Part shown: in pieces, positions 1 to 9,645 of the stretch
Numbering within the stretch: the first letter of the stretch is position 1
Layout of the letters: each line of letters starts with the position of its first letter
From: Bacteroidales bacterium
Lineage (GTDB): Bacteria; Bacteroidota; Bacteroidia; Bacteroidales; VadinHA17
Assembly (NCBI GenBank): GCA_003141415.1
Contig: PLLX01000172.1
Span: 1,828 to 37,044 of the forward strand
Length of the DNA stretch: 35,217 nt
Direction: 5' to 3'
Notes under the pieces: model-generated
What the model was told of the DNA's origin: nothing
Seen by the model: the letters and a program-made list of their open reading frames with translations, nothing else
Databases searched by the model: none
Program-made: the position numbers and the translations under genes

Positions 1-2564
1 ATCTGAATGGTCCAGCTGTTTTCACTTTTAGCTCTTACAGAAGTAAGCACTTTAGCATCAACTTTGGATTTTTGCATCTCCTGTAACGACTTGTTATCTC
101 CGTCACTCGATAACCAGTAGACATTATGAGAAATAGTCTTCCCTGTACTGTTTTTTAAATTCAGTACCACAAAATTCACTCCTTTGGTTCCGGCTAACAC
201 TGAAGATATTGAGGTTGTTTCTTTCACATCTGTTGCAGTAAGGCTGATGTTTTTTTCTTCATGAAATAATGATTTGGAATCCAGGTCAAAAACATCAATC
301 TGAGCAACCAGCCCGGAATAGTTATGATATGTTCTGTTAATAGCAAGAACTTTCAGATTATTGAGGTTCAGCTGAATATGAACAGGTTCACACGCATTCT
401 GCATAAAATAATACCCGGCATTTGGCATTAAAAACCAGTCATACACCTGCCAAACTACACTTGGGAAAGCCGAATTTATCTTCCATAACATAACACCACC
501 GATATCATTTAACTTATGTCCGGCTGCCTCAAAAATACCCTGGTAACCAACAGCGTTCATTAACTGCATCTTATTACAGAAATCCTCCATATTCACCGGT
601 TCCCCATATCTTTTTATCATTTCTTTATAATAAAGGTCCCATCTGCCATTTCCGGTTGCAGCATCATGATAACCCCATGTATTATTCAGAGGAAAAGGTA
701 ACTTATTGTCCCACACCAGATCAGGAATTATTTTTGACATAATATTATAAGGAGGCTGGGATGGAATTCCGGTTTCATCTTTAAATACCCAATCCTTTCC
801 TGCCATAGCTTTTGAATAGTATATTTTCGGATCCTGCCAGGTATAAGGACCCCCGCTGTATACTCCTGAAGGCAGATTATCGGGCCATGCCCCGTTCCAT
901 CCTGTTGGTAGTTTGGCAAATCCCGATGAACTGGGAATAAAAGGTCTTGTTCCATCAAGCGTTATGATGCTTTCTCTCATAACGTCGTATAGCTCTTTCC
1001 GGGCATGACCTTCATTACCACCAGTCCAAACCAGAAGGCTGGGATGATTGCGGATCCGAAGGATTGTACTCTTTACATTTTTAATAAACACGTTGGCTTC
1101 AAGCGGCCAGTCGGACGATCCTTTAAACTCACCCTGTGTATCACCAGTGATCCAGAAATCTGACCATACCAATAATCCATACCTGTCTGCAGCTTCAAAA
1201 AATTCATCACAAGGAGTTACTCCACCTCCCCAGATTCTGACCAGGTTTATATTTGAGTTCCTGCAGAGATGCATTTCATAATCATATCGGATAGAATCGC
1301 GATTAAGCATCATATCAGGAACCCATGCCCCACCTGTTAAATGAACACGTTTTTCATTAACATAGAAATCTCGCCGGTATGACCCATTAACATCTATTGC
1401 CTTTGTGCTTACAGTCCGGATGCCAAAAACAAAAGAAGTATCATCAGAAATCCCTGAGTTGTTTGTATACTGAAGCCTTATTCTGTAAAGGTTTGGACTC
1501 CCATAACCATTTGGCCACCAAAGCACAGGATTGTCAATAATAAGTTCTTTTGTATTATCTCCATTCAGATCAATTATTGTCGGGGCATTTTTTGTTACCG
1601 AAACATTTTTGGAGAACTGGAGAAGCTTCCCTTTAAAGTTATCAGGAGTTATTGTGACTGTTAATTCCCCTTTTTCATCTATATTGTTATGATTCTGCAG
1701 TTTGAGATTCAATGATATCTTTGCGATAGTTGTATCAGGAAGGTTCGGAAGAGATGTGACAATTTTCGGTTCACCAATTGTTACTCCTCCTGAAGTTCTC
1801 AGATAAACAGGCAGCCATATACCCATATTGCGATCCCTCACAGGAGGAATCCAGTCCCAGCCGACAGAGCAAAGCATAGTGACATTCTTACCTATATCGC
1901 CCGTGGGACCTCCATTCTCGAAAAAATCACCAAGGGCCTTCAATTGTTCAGAAGCTGGTAATCCCGGATAATCAAGCGGATAGATCTTTACAGCAAGCGC
2001 ATTATCTGAGCCGGCCCTGATTTGTTTACTTACGTCAAGGCTGTATTCAGCAAACATGCCAGCCATCTGAGTTGAATCGGTTATTTGCTTTCCGTTGAGC
2101 CATACAGCTGCACGATAATTAATACCTTTAAATATCAATTGAAAACATCTGCCCTGGTCAGTCGCCGGAACATTAAATGTAGCGCGATACCAGTACGGTT
2201 TCTTCCAGGGGTTAGGGTTATCAGGAAGATGACTGAATTGTTCCAGGTTATACTTTTTATTGAATTCATCTGAAGCATCTGGGATAAGCATATTGTTAAG
2301 CCCTGAATAGGGATCGGGGTAAATTTTATTAGCAACCAGCCCAGTAAGAACAGTAGATGGTACTTTCACCGGAAACCAGTAAACTTTAGGTTTATATTCA
2401 GGGGATGAAATTTCATCTCCTGTTGAAGAAATCAAAACAGAAGACTGTAATTCAAATCTGGTAAGTTTTATCTGTTTTATTGTGCCGTTCTGAGAATTAG
2501 CCGGAACTGAAAAAGCAAATAAAATTATCAAAAGAGAGCCAACGGAATAATAATATTTTTTCAT
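1..2564 (-). CDS. Secreted glycoside hydrolase family 2 protein (beta-mannosidase / exo-beta-glucosaminidase-like), partial
   Basis: The frame is open from an ATG at 2564 to the window edge, giving at least 854 codons; the C-terminus is missing. The product starts with a hydrophobic signal peptide (LLIILFAFSVPANSQ), so export is likely. The GH2 jelly-roll region follows (PYWYRATF..., AVWLNGK). In the TIM barrel, WTGGNE places the probable acid/base at Glu518, and KDETG places the probable nucleophile at Glu597. An Ig-like region follows to the edge. The layout resembles GH2 exo-beta-D-glucosaminidases and beta-mannosidases more than LacZ, but the substrate cannot be fixed by eye. It lies 84 bp downstream of the deacetylase-like gene on the same strand, which fits joint action on an amino-sugar or mannose glycan (inference). 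Confidence 0.85.
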   Translation of the reverse strand, partial: MKKYYYSVGSLLIILFAFSVPANSQNGTIKQIKLTRFELQSSVLISSTGDEISSPEYKPKVYWFPVKVPSTVLTGLVANKIYPDPYSGLNNMLIPDASDEFNKKYNLEQFSHLPDNPNPWKKPYWYRATFNVPATDQGRCFQLIFKGINYRAAVWLNGKQITDSTQMAGMFAEYSLDVSKQIRAGSDNALAVKIYPLDYPGLPASEQLKALGDFFENGGPTGDIGKNVTMLCSVGWDWIPPVRDRNMGIWLPVYLRTSGGVTIGEPKIVTSLPNLPDTTIAKISLNLKLQNHNNIDEKGELTVTITPDNFKGKLLQFSKNVSVTKNAPTIIDLNGDNTKELIIDNPVLWWPNGYGSPNLYRIRLQYTNNSGISDDTSFVFGIRTVSTKAIDVNGSYRRDFYVNEKRVHLTGGAWVPDMMLNRDSIRYDYEMHLCRNSNINLVRIWGGGVTPCDEFFEAADRYGLLVWSDFWITGDTQGEFKGSSDWPLEANVFIKNVKSTILRIRNHPSLLVWTGGNEGHARKELYDVMRESIITLDGTRPFIPSSSGFAKLPTGWNGAWPDNLPSGVYSGGPYTWQDPKIYYSKAMAGKDWVFKDETGIPSQPPYNIMSKIIPDLVWDNKLPFPLNNTWGYHDAATGNGRWDLYYKEMIKRYGEPVNMEDFCNKMQLMNAVGYQGIFEAAGHKLNDIGGVMLWKINSAFPSVVWQVYDWFLMPNAGYYFMQNACEPVHIQLNLNNLKVLAINRTYHNYSGLVAQIDVFDLDSKSLFHEEKNISLTATDVKETTSISSVLAGTKGVNFVVLNLKNSTGKTISHNVYWLSSDGDNKSLQEMQKSKVDAKVLTSVRAKSENSWTIQ

Positions 2565-2648
2565 AATCGAATTATTAAAAAGGGATGATAAAGAAGTTTA
2601 ATTTAATGTAAAAGATAAATATTAGAAAGATCCAAAAAACCTTTTTAT

Positions 2649-4436
2649 TCAGTTTTTCTTTATCACTAAAATTTCAGGTTTCTCTGTCTCTGAATATCTG
2701 ACAATATAGACACCGACCGGAAGTTTTTTAAGATTTGTTTCGACTGTAAAATCGCCAGTTCCCTTGATTAATTCTGTATATACTTTTTCTCCCATTGTAT
2801 TAAAGATATCAACCGCTGATGGTGAAGTCTTTACTTCACTGAAGTGTAAATTGAAATTACCGTCTGACGGATTGGGATAAACCTTTAGGCCAGACTGAAT
2901 CCATTTTTCACCTTTAAGAGAGAGCGGGGCATCCAGAACAGTTACTATCCATTTTTTTATTATCTGACTGTCATTGGATACAACATCATATAATACCTGA
3001 TCCGAAAAGTTCATGTAATTTACATCACTTACCTGTTCCTGATTTCCAATCCATGCATGTGAATTCGAAGATAAAACGAAGGATGGTTTTAAGGAATCTT
3101 TTAATCCGCCTGTTTTGATTTCAGCATTTATCGTGTGATTAAAAGTATCAATCCTGGCCGGGGCAATCAATCCGGGTATACTGAATGAAACAAAGTTTGC
3201 AAGGTTTTTCGAATTATGTACGGTTATAGTCCAATCTCTCTGAATAGCCCGGTTTTCGGCGTAGACCCTATAGATAACCGTATTATTAAAGTTGTTCGAT
3301 GTAGCTCTGCTTACCTGCATCCTGCCAGTTACTTTTGTATAGGCACCGGGAGAAAGTGTAAAATCGGCCGAAAGAGATCCTCTATTGGTTCCATACGGCA
3401 ACTCCACTGAAATATTAGAATTGACAGTATCTATTGAGCAGGATCTTTGTCCCGGTATGCTGAATGATTCAATACTGGCTTCTTGCGATCCTTTGTGCCA
3501 GTGTATAGGATGAAGAAGTATTATAACCCGGTCACTGGCCTGCAATTGATCAAGGTCGAGCATTCCAATATTCCATCGTGTACCACTCGTTATGGTAGCG
3601 TCCGAGAATGCTTTGTTATTATTCATAAAATATGCTTCATATTGCAGACCAAAATCACTCAGCTTCCCTTTTATTAATGCAATATTCTTCCCTTCAACCG
3701 TGACATTAATGTTATTATTATAGTTTGGCACAATCGGGAAGGTGCATTCGTCAAAAAAATAATAGTTTAGATAATGATAAACCTTGCAATAATTTGAGCC
3801 ATGAGATGCTGTCCCAACAATATTAATTCCATTTGACCGGAGCCAATTCAGCTCATTGTGAAGGAATGTAACAGGATTTATATTGTAAACTACCTGCAAA
3901 GTAACCAGATCATTATGCCAGCCTATTTCGAAATGTCTCACATTCTGCATCGTTTTCAGAATGGGAATAATTTTATCATTATGAACCGCCATATTATTTG
4001 GATTTGACAGATAATATGAAGCACTATGTAAGACAAAATATGTTGAACGGAATCCAAGCTTTGATTCAATTTCAGAAAATTCATATGCTACATTAAGATC
4101 AACATCAATATCATGTCTTAACCCTATGATAATCTTTTTGCTGTTAAAGGTCTTACGGAATTCATTTAAGGGAAGAACAATATATTTGCTGGTATCAGAT
4201 ACTTTATTAAGAAATTCAGCATATTTCTCCCACGTAAAATTAGTATCAGGTTCCACGGTCAAAACATTCCACCTTTTAGTCTCATCAGTCGTGTCTTGTC
4301 TCTGGGTGATCTTCTTTAAGAATAAGCTTAACCCTGATGGATTATTCTTTTGACCCGAAAGTGTATTGATAAAAAAGAGAGAGACAATAATAAAACTAAA
4401 TAATAATGGTAAGATCCTGTTTTTTCTAAAAATCAT
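2649..4436 (-). CDS. Secreted polysaccharide-deacetylase-like protein with two Ig-like repeats and T9SS sorting domain
   Basis: 595 aa. Residues 1-28 are a signal peptide. A NodB-like catalytic region spans about 60-320: RHDID (107-111) matches the metal-binding aspartate motif, followed by EIGWHND (170-176, His174), ASHG (His212) and LHPIHWHKG (His309, 312, 314). Two related beta-sandwich repeats, each starting SFSIPG and ending in an (I/V)TV strand, cover about 325-405 and 415-500. The last ~80 residues hold LKVYPNPSDGNFNLHF and end in a basic tail, a type A C-terminal sorting domain for type IX secretion. The product is therefore expected at the cell surface or outside. Substrate is unknown; deacetylation of an N- or O-acetylated glycan is the family role. 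It follows mutS by 61 bp and precedes the GH2 gene. Confidence 0.8.
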   Translation of the reverse strand: MIFRKNRILPLLFSFIIVSLFFINTLSGQKNNPSGLSLFLKKITQRQDTTDETKRWNVLTVEPDTNFTWEKYAEFLNKVSDTSKYIVLPLNEFRKTFNSKKIIIGLRHDIDVDLNVAYEFSEIESKLGFRSTYFVLHSASYYLSNPNNMAVHNDKIIPILKTMQNVRHFEIGWHNDLVTLQVVYNINPVTFLHNELNWLRSNGINIVGTASHGSNYCKVYHYLNYYFFDECTFPIVPNYNNNINVTVEGKNIALIKGKLSDFGLQYEAYFMNNNKAFSDATITSGTRWNIGMLDLDQLQASDRVIILLHPIHWHKGSQEASIESFSIPGQRSCSIDTVNSNISVELPYGTNRGSLSADFTLSPGAYTKVTGRMQVSRATSNNFNNTVIYRVYAENRAIQRDWTITVHNSKNLANFVSFSIPGLIAPARIDTFNHTINAEIKTGGLKDSLKPSFVLSSNSHAWIGNQEQVSDVNYMNFSDQVLYDVVSNDSQIIKKWIVTVLDAPLSLKGEKWIQSGLKVYPNPSDGNFNLHFSEVKTSPSAVDIFNTMGEKVYTELIKGTGDFTVETNLKKLPVGVYIVRYSETEKPEILVIKKN

Positions 4437-4477
4437 GGTCCTGGGTCAATTAATTGTGTCTGCAGAAATATATTTTG

Positions 4478-4493
4478 CAAAAATATATTTTTG
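4478..4493. repeat. 16-bp perfect palindrome between mutS and the deacetylase gene
   Basis: CAAAAATATATTTTTG reads identically on both strands and lies 5-20 bases past the mutS stop. Read leftward it contains TATTTTTG, a fit to the Bacteroidota -7 consensus TAnnTTTG. It could be a promoter or operator for the downstream genes, or just AT-rich palindromic DNA. It has no GC-rich stem, so a strong terminator is unlikely. Confidence 0.45.
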
Positions 4494-4497
4494 TAAC

Positions 4498-7107
4498 CTA
4501 TTTAAGCAACTTTTTTATATTATATAGTTTATTTAATGCTTCAACCGGAGTAAGATTATCTATATCAATTTCAAGAATCTCATCACGGATCTGTTTAAGT
4601 ACAGGATCATCCAGCTGAAAGATGCTGAGTTGCATTCCTTCCCGGTGAGCTATTATGTCTGCTATTGGTTTTGCGAGTTCTTTTTTATCGTGACTTTGCT
4701 CCAATTCTTTAAGAATTTCATCTGCCCTGTTTACAACACTTCTGGGCATACCTGCCATTCTGGCGACATGTATTCCAAAACTATGTTCACTTCCGCCTCT
4801 TTTAAGTTTTCTGAGAAAAATGACTTTATTATTTAGTTCTTTTATTGAGACACTATAGTTTTTCACCCTTGAAAATGAGTCCTCCATCTCATTAAGTTCA
4901 TGATAATGAGTTGCAAATAAGGTCTTTGCTCTGAGTTTATTCTCATGCAGATATTCAACCATTGCCCACGCTATGGAAATGCCGTCATAGGTGCTTGTTC
5001 CCCTTCCTATTTCATCAAGCAGTATAAGGCTGCGGTCAGAGAGATTATTAAGGATACTGGCAGTCTCGTTCATTTCAACCATAAAAGTAGATTCTCCAAG
5101 ACTAATATTATCTGATGCACCAACCCTGGTAAATATTTTATCGACCATGCCAATTTCTGCTGCTTTTGCCGGAACAAAACAACCTGTTTGAGCCATAAGT
5201 ACAATCAGGGCTGTTTGTCGTAAAAGAGCAGATTTTCCCGACATGTTAGGCCCTGTTAATATAATAATCTGCTGATCTTCAGTGTCTAGTATCATGTCGT
5301 TTGGGACATATGATTCACCCACGGGCAATTGTTTTTCGATTACCGGATGGCGGCCCTCAGTTATAACAAGCATTCTGGAGTCATTCAGAACCGGCCTGAC
5401 ATAATTGTTTTCTCTGGAGATAACAGCAAATGACTGAAGGCAGTCGAGCCTGGCGATCAGCACTGAGTTCAATTGAATCGGAGGGATATATTCTAAAATT
5501 GCCAATACAAGATCGGTGAAAAGCTTCGTTTCGAGAGCAATTATTTTTTCTTCCGCCCCGAGTATCTTACTTTCATATTCTTTAAGTTCCTCAGTTATAT
5601 AACGTTCTGCGCTAACCAGTGTTTGTTTTCTGATCCATTCGGGAGGAACCTTATCTTTATGAGTATTTCGTACTTCAATATAATAACCAAATACATTATT
5701 GAAACTGACCTTGAGTGATGATATTCCGGTTCTTTCACTCTCACGGGTTTGCAGGTCAGCAAGATAATCTTTACCGTGGTAAAGAATCTTGCGCAATTCA
5801 TCAAGTTCCTCAGATATTCCTTTGGCAATTACATTTCCCTTATTAAGCTGCACAGGCGGATCGTTGTCAAGCTCTTTGTCAATTTTATCTGCTATAGACT
5901 TGCATGGGTTAAATTGTTCGGCAATCTGCCTCAGAGGAAGGCACCCGCTATTATTGCATATTTCACGGAGTGGCTCAATAGCTTTCAGCGCCCTTTTCAG
6001 CTGCACTACTTCCCTAGGGTTAATCCTGCTGACTGCTACTTTTGAGATAAGCCTTTCCAGGTCACCTATTTGCCGGATCAATCCGCCAATTTCATCTTTT
6101 ATCAAACCATTTTCAACAAAATACTGCACCACATCAAGCCGCTCATTAACTGGTTGAATATCTTTCAGGGGCAATGAAAGCCACCTTTTTAACAGCCTCC
6201 CTCCCATAGGTGAAATGGTACGGTCCATTACATCGATAAGTGTTCTTGCCCCTTCGTATGGAGAATGAAACAACTCGAGGTTTTTAATGGTAAATTTATC
6301 GAGCCAAACATACCTGTTCTCTTCAATCCTGGACAAACTGGTAATATGTCCAAGTTGTTCGTGCTGAGTAATGTCGAGATAATATAATATTGCACCGGCT
6401 GCTATAATACCGAAATTGAGATTATGAACCCCGAATCCTTTTAAAGAACTGGTTTCAAATTGTTTAAGAAGCCTGTCATTCGCAGCATCGGATGTAAAGA
6501 TCCAGTCATCAAGTTTAAAAGTATAGAACTTCGGACCAAAATATTCCAGGAACAGGTCCTTTTTTCCTTTTTCAAACAATACCTCCTTTGGCTGAAAATT
6601 ATTTAGCATCTGATCTATATATTCAATACTACCTTCCGATGTAAGGAACTCACCGGTGGATATATCGAGGAAGGCCACTCCTGCAATTTTTTTATCAATA
6701 TGTACTGCAGCAAGGAAGTTATTCTCTTTATGATTTAAAACGTTCTCATTAAGTAAGATCCCGGGGGTCACCATCTCAATAATCCCTCTTTTAACGATTT
6801 TTTTTGTGAGCTTTGGATCTTCGAGCTGTTCACAGATAGCCACCCTCTGGCCAGCTCTTACAAGTCGTGGAAGATAAGTGTCGAGGGCATGATAGGGAAA
6901 GCCGGCGAGTTCTACAAAGGAAGCGGAACCATTTGCACGACGTGTAAGGGTAATCCCGAGTATTTCAGAAGTCCTGATCGCGTCTTCTCCGAAAGTCTCA
7001 TAAAAATCGCCAACTCTGAAAAGCAGTATTGCATCAGGATGTTTGGTCTTGATGTTGTAATACTGCTTCATCAGTGGTGTTTCTACATACTTCTGAAAAT
7101 CAGACAT
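4498..7107 (-). CDS. mutS: DNA mismatch repair protein MutS
   Basis: 869 aa, full length for MutS1. The protein recognises mismatches and small loops and recruits MutL through its ATPase. The mismatch-reading motif is FYE at 35-37 (in [16 protein letters not shown]). The connector, lever and clamp regions follow (about 125-560). The ATPase has Walker A GPNMSGKS at 619-626, Walker B LLDE with Asp698/Glu699, then GRGTST, and the signature-type ATHYHEL further on. The C-terminus ends with the usual short helical region ([16 protein letters not shown]). The ATG at 7107 opens directly into the conserved N-terminal domain. A good promoter lies 51-81 bp upstream. The frame is intact, so repair is presumably functional in this genome. 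Confidence 0.98.
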   Translation of the reverse strand: MSDFQKYVETPLMKQYYNIKTKHPDAILLFRVGDFYETFGEDAIRTSEILGITLTRRANGSASFVELAGFPYHALDTYLPRLVRAGQRVAICEQLEDPKLTKKIVKRGIIEMVTPGILLNENVLNHKENNFLAAVHIDKKIAGVAFLDISTGEFLTSEGSIEYIDQMLNNFQPKEVLFEKGKKDLFLEYFGPKFYTFKLDDWIFTSDAANDRLLKQFETSSLKGFGVHNLNFGIIAAGAILYYLDITQHEQLGHITSLSRIEENRYVWLDKFTIKNLELFHSPYEGARTLIDVMDRTISPMGGRLLKRWLSLPLKDIQPVNERLDVVQYFVENGLIKDEIGGLIRQIGDLERLISKVAVSRINPREVVQLKRALKAIEPLREICNNSGCLPLRQIAEQFNPCKSIADKIDKELDNDPPVQLNKGNVIAKGISEELDELRKILYHGKDYLADLQTRESERTGISSLKVSFNNVFGYYIEVRNTHKDKVPPEWIRKQTLVSAERYITEELKEYESKILGAEEKIIALETKLFTDLVLAILEYIPPIQLNSVLIARLDCLQSFAVISRENNYVRPVLNDSRMLVITEGRHPVIEKQLPVGESYVPNDMILDTEDQQIIILTGPNMSGKSALLRQTALIVLMAQTGCFVPAKAAEIGMVDKIFTRVGASDNISLGESTFMVEMNETASILNNLSDRSLILLDEIGRGTSTYDGISIAWAMVEYLHENKLRAKTLFATHYHELNEMEDSFSRVKNYSVSIKELNNKVIFLRKLKRGGSEHSFGIHVARMAGMPRSVVNRADEILKELEQSHDKKELAKPIADIIAHREGMQLSIFQLDDPVLKQIRDEILEIDIDNLTPVEALNKLYNIKKLLK

Positions 7108-7157
7108 CTGGAAAGTAGGTATTTAAGAATGTTTCTCCTGTTTCAGCTTGTTCCTGG

Positions 7158-7188
7158 CAAAGATACATCGCAGACACCAAGACACAAA
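7158..7188 (-). promoter_or_regulatory. Bacteroidota-type promoter of mutS
   Basis: On the minus strand there is TTTG (7188-7185), exactly 19 bp, then TATCTTTG (7165-7158). This matches the phylum's -33 TTTG and -7 TAnnTTTG elements with the usual spacing. Transcription would start about 40-45 bases before the mutS ATG. The promoter lies inside a stretch resembling dispersed repeats of the type 'caccaagacacaaag'. Confidence 0.65.
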
Positions 7189-7300
7189 GAATTCACAAAA
7201 AATATCATAGAATCTATAAAAGAGTTTATTTACCTTGAGGAAAATTATGTTACTTAAATCGGTATTAGTTTATAGCTTTTCCCAAGTCGCTTGAAAATCA

Positions 7301-8641
7301 ATGAATATGAAAAAGGTATTAATACTCGGAGCAGGATTGGTAGTTAAACCAATGGTCGAATATCTGCTTAAAAATAATTTTAGGTTGATGGTTGCATCTC
7401 CAATGAAGGAGAGAGCCGATGAAATGATAAATGGCAATTCGTTTGGATCTTCGATTGACTGGTCAATGGATGATCCGGCAATGCTTGAAAAACTTGTGGC
7501 AGATTGTGATATCACGGTAAGTCTCCTGCCTTATAAGTATCATTCAGATGTTGCAAAGGTTTGTCTGAGCCATGGGAAATCTCTTGTTACCACATCTTAT
7601 ATTCAGCCTGGGATGAAGGACCTGGATGAATCTGCCAAAAAAGCCGGTTTATTGTTTCTTAATGAGATTGGCCTGGATCCGGGAATAGATCACATGACTG
7701 CAATGAGAATTATTGATCATATCCATGGCAAAGATGGAAAAGTGGAAGAGTTCTATTCACTATGCGGAGCCCTTCCGGCGCCTGAGTCAGCGGATAATCC
7801 TTTGATGTATAAGTTTTCCTGGAGTCCAAAGGGAGTTGTCCTAGCAAGCAGGAACAGCGCACTTTATCTGAAAAAAGGAAGAAGAATCTATATTGAACCT
7901 ATCGATCTCTTTAAAGACAGATTTAATTATACTTTCCCAGGAATTGGTGATCTTGATGTCTATCCGAACAGGGATTCTATAAGTTATATTGATATTTATG
8001 GGATATCTGAAACACAAACAATGTATCGCGGTACATTCAGATACAAAGGGTGGTGTGAAGTGCTGGATACAATGAAGAGTCTCAAGATGCTGGATGATTC
8101 TGTAAAGGATTATCACAGGATGAGTTATGCCGGATTCCTGGCAGAAAGAGGTGGATTAGAAGTTGATGATCTCAAGAAAAACTTAGCGAAAAAGCTCAGA
8201 GTTTCCATGAAATCAGTGATTATTCAGTCGCTTGATTATCTTGGTTTCTTCAGTGATGAAAAACTACAGTATCACGAGACAACACCTTTTGAAATCACTT
8301 CTGACAGGATGATAAAAAAGATGCTGCTATCTGTTAATGAGCGCGATATGGTAGTTTTACAGCATGTCTTCCTTGCCTCTTACCCTGATGGAACGAGGGA
8401 GGTTATAAAGTCATCCATGCTTGATTTCGGATCTCCTTCAACGAATACATCTATTGCGAGGACAGTCGCTCTTCCAGCTGCCATTGCAGTTAAAATGATA
8501 CTTGAAAATAAAATTGACGTAAAGGGTGTTCACAGACCGGTTATCCCTCAGATTTACAATCCGGTTCTTAATGAACTCAAAACACTTGGTATAGAGATGA
8601 AAGAAGAGTATGGGTTGCCGGAAAGCGAGATGATTCCATGA
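7301..8641 (+). CDS. Saccharopine dehydrogenase family protein (LYS9-like, NADP+, L-glutamate-forming type)
   Basis: 446 aa. The N-terminal Rossmann fold has the family fingerprint ILGAGLVVKP (8-17). Further motifs typical of fungal/plant-type saccharopine reductase are SLLPYKYHSDVAKVC, NEIGLDPGIDHMTA and FYSLCGALPAPESADNPLMYKFSWSP (quoted in pieces: FYSLCGALPAPE, ADNPLMYKFSWSP). Such enzymes interconvert saccharopine with glutamate and aminoadipate semialdehyde, or act in related amino-acid pathways in bacteria. ATGs at 7301 and 7307 are both possible; the second gives MKKVLILGAG. The gene runs opposite to mutS and its stop abuts the converging trmN6 stop with no spacer. Catalytic direction and pathway are not shown by context. 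Confidence 0.88.
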   Translation: MNMKKVLILGAGLVVKPMVEYLLKNNFRLMVASPMKERADEMINGNSFGSSIDWSMDDPAMLEKLVADCDITVSLLPYKYHSDVAKVCLSHGKSLVTTSYIQPGMKDLDESAKKAGLLFLNEIGLDPGIDHMTAMRIIDHIHGKDGKVEEFYSLCGALPAPESADNPLMYKFSWSPKGVVLASRNSALYLKKGRRIYIEPIDLFKDRFNYTFPGIGDLDVYPNRDSISYIDIYGISETQTMYRGTFRYKGWCEVLDTMKSLKMLDDSVKDYHRMSYAGFLAERGGLEVDDLKKNLAKKLRVSMKSVIIQSLDYLGFFSDEKLQYHETTPFEITSDRMIKKMLLSVNERDMVVLQHVFLASYPDGTREVIKSSMLDFGSPSTNTSIARTVALPAAIAVKMILENKIDVKGVHRPVIPQIYNPVLNELKTLGIEMKEEYGLPESEMIP

Positions 8642-9352
8642 TCAGAACTTCAGGTAAAAATCCTTTGTAAGGTTGATATACTCTTCTGTGAATTCATGTC
8701 TTCTGCCATGCTCAATAGTAAGGAAGCTTTCAACAGTCTTTTTCCGTAGTCTGCTAAAGGTTAATATCAGCCTCCTGATTTCAGAAGTCGGCAATGGTTT
8801 TATTTTCAGTATATTATTACAATACAATCCGTATTTATGAGCATCTGCAATAAATACATTCTCTTCAACGTAAGGTATTATCAATTGCAGATGACCATCA
8901 TCTTTCATGAATTTCAAAACACCCTCCAGTATCTCATCTGTGGTTAATGAATCATTATGCCGGGCAGCTGATTTTCGCGGATCAGGGCTTTTTAGGGAAT
9001 CACTAAAATAAGGTGGATTGGTTATAATCAGATCAAATTTATCTTGCTCTGGATTAAAGTTTTGCAGGTCAGTATTTTCAACTATTATCCTGTTATTCCA
9101 TTCGCAGCGACTGACATTTTCACATGCCTGAATAAAAGATTCACGATCAGGTTCAATAGATGTTATCTTTGCTTCGCATCTTTGCGCGAGCATTATAGAG
9201 ATAAGGCCAGTTCCTGAACCTATATCAAGGATACTTCTGACACCGGAAATATCTGCAACGGCTCCAAGGAGTACACCATCAGTACCAACTTTAAAGGTTG
9301 ATTTATCCTGGCAAATTGTGAACTGTTTAAAACTGAAATAATTATTGGTCAT
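8642..9352 (-). CDS. trmN6: tRNA1(Val) (adenine(37)-N6)-methyltransferase
   Basis: 236 aa, a class I SAM-dependent methyltransferase of the TrmN6/YfiC group. The SAM loop is DIGSGTGL (43-50), the second acidic strand end is SIEPD (65-69), and the N6-adenine catalytic motif is NPPY (112-115, in IITNPPYFSDS). The N-terminal FKVGTDGVLLGA is also typical. The C-terminal region (EIRRLILTFSR) fits the family. It modifies A37 of tRNA-Val in Enterobacteria; the same reaction is assumed here. It begins 2 bp after the stop of the DUF2400 fragment, suggesting an original two-gene operon. Its terminal codon directly abuts the converging upstream gene. Confidence 0.88.
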   Translation of the reverse strand: MTNNYFSFKQFTICQDKSTFKVGTDGVLLGAVADISGVRSILDIGSGTGLISIMLAQRCEAKITSIEPDRESFIQACENVSRCEWNNRIIVENTDLQNFNPEQDKFDLIITNPPYFSDSLKSPDPRKSAARHNDSLTTDEILEGVLKFMKDDGHLQLIIPYVEENVFIADAHKYGLYCNNILKIKPLPTSEIRRLILTFSRLRKKTVESFLTIEHGRRHEFTEEYINLTKDFYLKF

Positions 9353-9354
9353 TT

Positions 9355-9630
9355 TCAGAACTTTTCATTCACCCCGAGACCAAAGAGTGCGAAATCATAT
9401 TTCACAGGGTCAGCCGGATCAAATTCCCGTAGTATTTCTGTAAGTTCTTCCACCGCTTTCCAGTCATCCATTTTTCTTGTTAAAAGTCCGAGTCTCCGGG
9501 CAGTATTTCCTGAATGGAGATCCAGAGGTATATAAAGTACAGCAGGATCTATCTTTTTCCAGATACCAAAATCCACTCCCAGATTATCTTTGCGAACCAT
9601 CCACCTTAGAAACATATTTCTTCGAATCAT
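9355..9630 (-). pseudogene. C-terminal fragment of a TIGR02757/DUF2400 family gene, cut by an integration
   Basis: The 91 codons encode the conserved C-terminus of the uncharacterised DUF2400 (TIGR02757) family: NMFLRWMVRKDNLGVDFGIW, then PLDLHSGNTARRLGLL, then KYDFALFGLGV. Family members are about 250 aa, so roughly the first 160 residues are missing. The family similarity begins at codons RRNMFLR, and upstream codons (H-A-T-L) read into non-family sequence and a stop. That stop belongs to the serine recombinase gene, which starts immediately beyond. The break is therefore best explained by integration of the element into this gene. The 5' part was not found elsewhere in the window. A short protein could still be made from 9630, but function is doubtful. 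Confidence 0.8.
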
Positions 9631-9645
9631 TAAGGTAGCATGTTA
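9612..9645. other. Probable attachment-site junction (left end of serine-recombinase element)
   Basis: Host coding similarity (DUF2400, NMFLRWM) ends within a few codons of 9630. The recombinase stop codon is at 9643-9645, only about 12 bp away. A large serine recombinase gene sitting at the very end of its element, in a protein-coding target, is the usual arrangement for this class. The exact crossover core cannot be set without the other end. Confidence 0.55.

Noticed and set aside
5789-6157. Serine-rich plus-strand open frame inside mutS
   Set aside because: Shadow of the mutS coding frame; low-complexity Ser/Leu composition is typical of an antisense frame.
6889-7257. 122-codon plus-strand open frame over the mutS 5' end and promoter
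   Set aside because: Antisense to conserved mutS codons and across its promoter; no recognisable protein features.
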